DNA from: Alphaproteobacteria bacterium
Lineage (GTDB): Bacteria; Pseudomonadota; Alphaproteobacteria; Rhizobiales; Xanthobacteraceae
DNA: 6,728 bases
Assembly (NCBI GenBank): GCA_005884855.1
Contig: VAZS01000216.1
Span: 1 to 6,728, forward strand
Direction of reading: 5' to 3'
Shown: positions 5,531-6,728 of the stretch, in pieces
Layout of the letters: every line of letters starts with the position of its first letter
Position numbering within the stretch: position 1 is the stretch's first letter
Made by a program: the position numbers and the translations under genes
Notes under the pieces: generated by a model
The model's input: only the letters and a program-made list of their open reading frames with translations
What the model was told of the DNA's origin: nothing
Database searches by the model: none

Positions 5531-6728
5531 CGATCCCGCCGCGATACGGCACGTCTTTTTGGATAACTCCGCTAATTACGGGAGAGAACCTCTTCAGCGG
5601 CGGATCATGTCGTCGGCATTGCGAAACGGCTTGTTGATGGCGGACGGTAACCAGTGGGAGCGGCAGCGGCGGATGCTTGGTCCGCTCTTCACTCGGAAGT
5701 CCATCAAACGTTTTGCCGTCCCGGTTGAGCAGGCGGCTCAATCTCTCGTTCACAGATGGCGGCAATCGCGAAATCAGGTTGTCGATGTCGCGGCGGAAAT
5801 CACGTTGCTGACGCTCGAGGTTCTTGAACGCACCATTTTCTCCGAAGGTCTCGGTCGACATGCCGAGGAGATCCGGGATACGATGCGCAAATATTTCGAT
5901 ACCATCGGCACTATCGAACCGGCAGATCTGCTCGGCCTGCCCGACTTCATCCCCAGGCTTGCAGATTATCGCGTCGGACGAGAACTGCGTTTATTCAACA
6001 CGACTGTCGATAGTATCATCGAAAACCGGCGCAGCCGGATCGCCCGGGGCGATTCCGACCTCCCGGATGACCTTCTCACTTTTTTACTCGATGCTCGCGA
6101 CCCTGAGACCGGGGAGTGGATGAGTGAGCCGGAAGTACGCGCAAACATAATAACGTTTATTGCCGCGGGTCATGAGACCACCGCGAACGCAATCATGTGG
6201 TCGTTGTTTCTGCTTTCACAATCGCCCGAATGGACCGAACGGTTGGCGGCGGAAGCTGCTGGAGCCAGCTCGAATGTCACAGACAGAGTGGATTCCCTGC
6301 CGCAAACCCGGGCCGTCCTCGATGAGGCTCTTCGACTCTATCCATCGATAGCTGCGGTTACCCGCTCGGCAATTGATGCCGACCATCTTGGCGACATCGC
6401 AATTAAGCCGGGAACGATGATTGTAATCGCTCCCTACGTGTTGCATCGCCATCGTCGCCTCTGGAAGGAACCGGATGTATTCGACCCCGCGCGGTTCTAT
6501 GGATCGGCCAAAGAAACCGTAGGACGTTTCTCCTATATCCCATTTGGCTTCGGCCCCCGCATGTGCATCGGCCAGCCATTTGCGCTGCAGGAGGCAACCC
6601 TCGTCCTCTCCACCATCATGCGTGAGTTCGTTCCGGAATTGGTCCCTGGATACAAGGTCTGGCCTGTCCTGAAGATAACAATCAGACCTCAGAACGGATT
6701 GCCTATGCGGCTAAGGCTGAGAGCAAAC
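5514..6728 (+). CDS. Cytochrome P450, 5'-shortened and running off the right edge
   Basis: The frame is open for 405 codons with no stop before the window ends. P450 hallmarks, numbered from the ATG at 5514, are all present: C-helix WERQR at 48-52; I-helix oxygen-activation motif AGHETT at 218-223; K-helix ExxR with Glu271 and Arg274 (DEALRLYPS); the FDPARF meander; and the heme loop FGFGPRMCIG with the cysteine ligand Cys351. The C-terminus (RPQNGLPMRLRLRA) looks within a few residues of its natural end. It resembles bacterial monooxygenases related to the CYP102/CYP4 type rather than P450cam. At the front it begins at LLVNDPAAIRHVF, which in relatives sits about 55-65 residues in, so the proline-rich lead, A helix and first beta strand are missing. 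A stop (TGA 5493) closes the frame upstream and 5514 has no good Shine-Dalgarno. The catalytic core looks intact, but 5' decay or frameshift is likely. Such enzymes hydroxylate lipids or terpenoids using partner reductases not seen here. Confidence 0.88.
   Translation, partial: MGLLVNDPAAIRHVFLDNSANYGREPLQRRIMSSALRNGLLMADGNQWERQRRMLGPLFTRKSIKRFAVPVEQAAQSLVHRWRQSRNQVVDVAAEITLLTLEVLERTIFSEGLGRHAEEIRDTMRKYFDTIGTIEPADLLGLPDFIPRLADYRVGRELRLFNTTVDSIIENRRSRIARGDSDLPDDLLTFLLDARDPETGEWMSEPEVRANIITFIAAGHETTANAIMWSLFLLSQSPEWTERLAAEAAGASSNVTDRVDSLPQTRAVLDEALRLYPSIAAVTRSAIDADHLGDIAIKPGTMIVIAPYVLHRHRRLWKEPDVFDPARFYGSAKETVGRFSYIPFGFGPRMCIGQPFALQEATLVLSTIMREFVPELVPGYKVWPVLKITIRPQNGLPMRLRLRAN

Noticed and set aside
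5502..5861. 119-codon - strand frame at the P450 5' end
   Set aside because: Antisense to well-supported P450 coding sequence, with no domain or ribosome site.

Overview
The window looks like an accessory stretch of an alphaproteobacterial, probably rhizobial (Bradyrhizobium-like), chromosome or island. This is an inference from protein resemblance: a hopanoid-type nucleosidase (HpnG family), a universal stress protein with a GHR...ARWW signature, and an 85-residue orphan protein of a type I associate with rhizobia. No rRNA, tRNA, CRISPR array, transposase or intact insertion sequence was seen.

Left part (1-2151, + strand): a class I SAM methyltransferase-like gene is followed after 15 bases by an aminoglycoside-phosphotransferase-fold (APH) gene. 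The two probably form one transcription unit that ends at a strong bidirectional hairpin (2121-2151). The methyltransferase appears to lack its whole SAM-binding motif I block through an in-frame internal deletion, so it is probably a dead or repurposed enzyme.

Middle part (2151-3100): on the - strand a 50-codon gene for a small exported peptide or lipoprotein ends exactly at the shared terminator. Diverging from it is an 85-codon + strand orphan gene. The stretch 2676-3100 holds no convincing gene, only a doubtful basic ORF and a set of alternating inverted repeats (2975-3024).

Right part (3101-6728): a UspA-family gene lies on the - strand. Three + strand genes follow: an NPPF-type methyltransferase (3866), an HpnG-like nucleosidase/phosphorylase (4746), and a cytochrome P450 that runs off the right edge (5514 to beyond 6728). 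The P450 is open to the last base and has every C-terminal hallmark. It lacks the usual first 55-60 residues, and the best ribosome binding site and ATG lie in a different frame just upstream, which suggests 5' decay or a frameshift.

The most interesting signal is an hpnG-like gene away from the usual hopanoid neighbours (squalene-hopene cyclase, HpnH), sitting instead between a methyltransferase and a P450. It could be a relic or a variant of a lipid/nucleoside tailoring cassette. That idea is inference only; gaps of about 97 bases between the genes and the damaged P450 start argue for caution.
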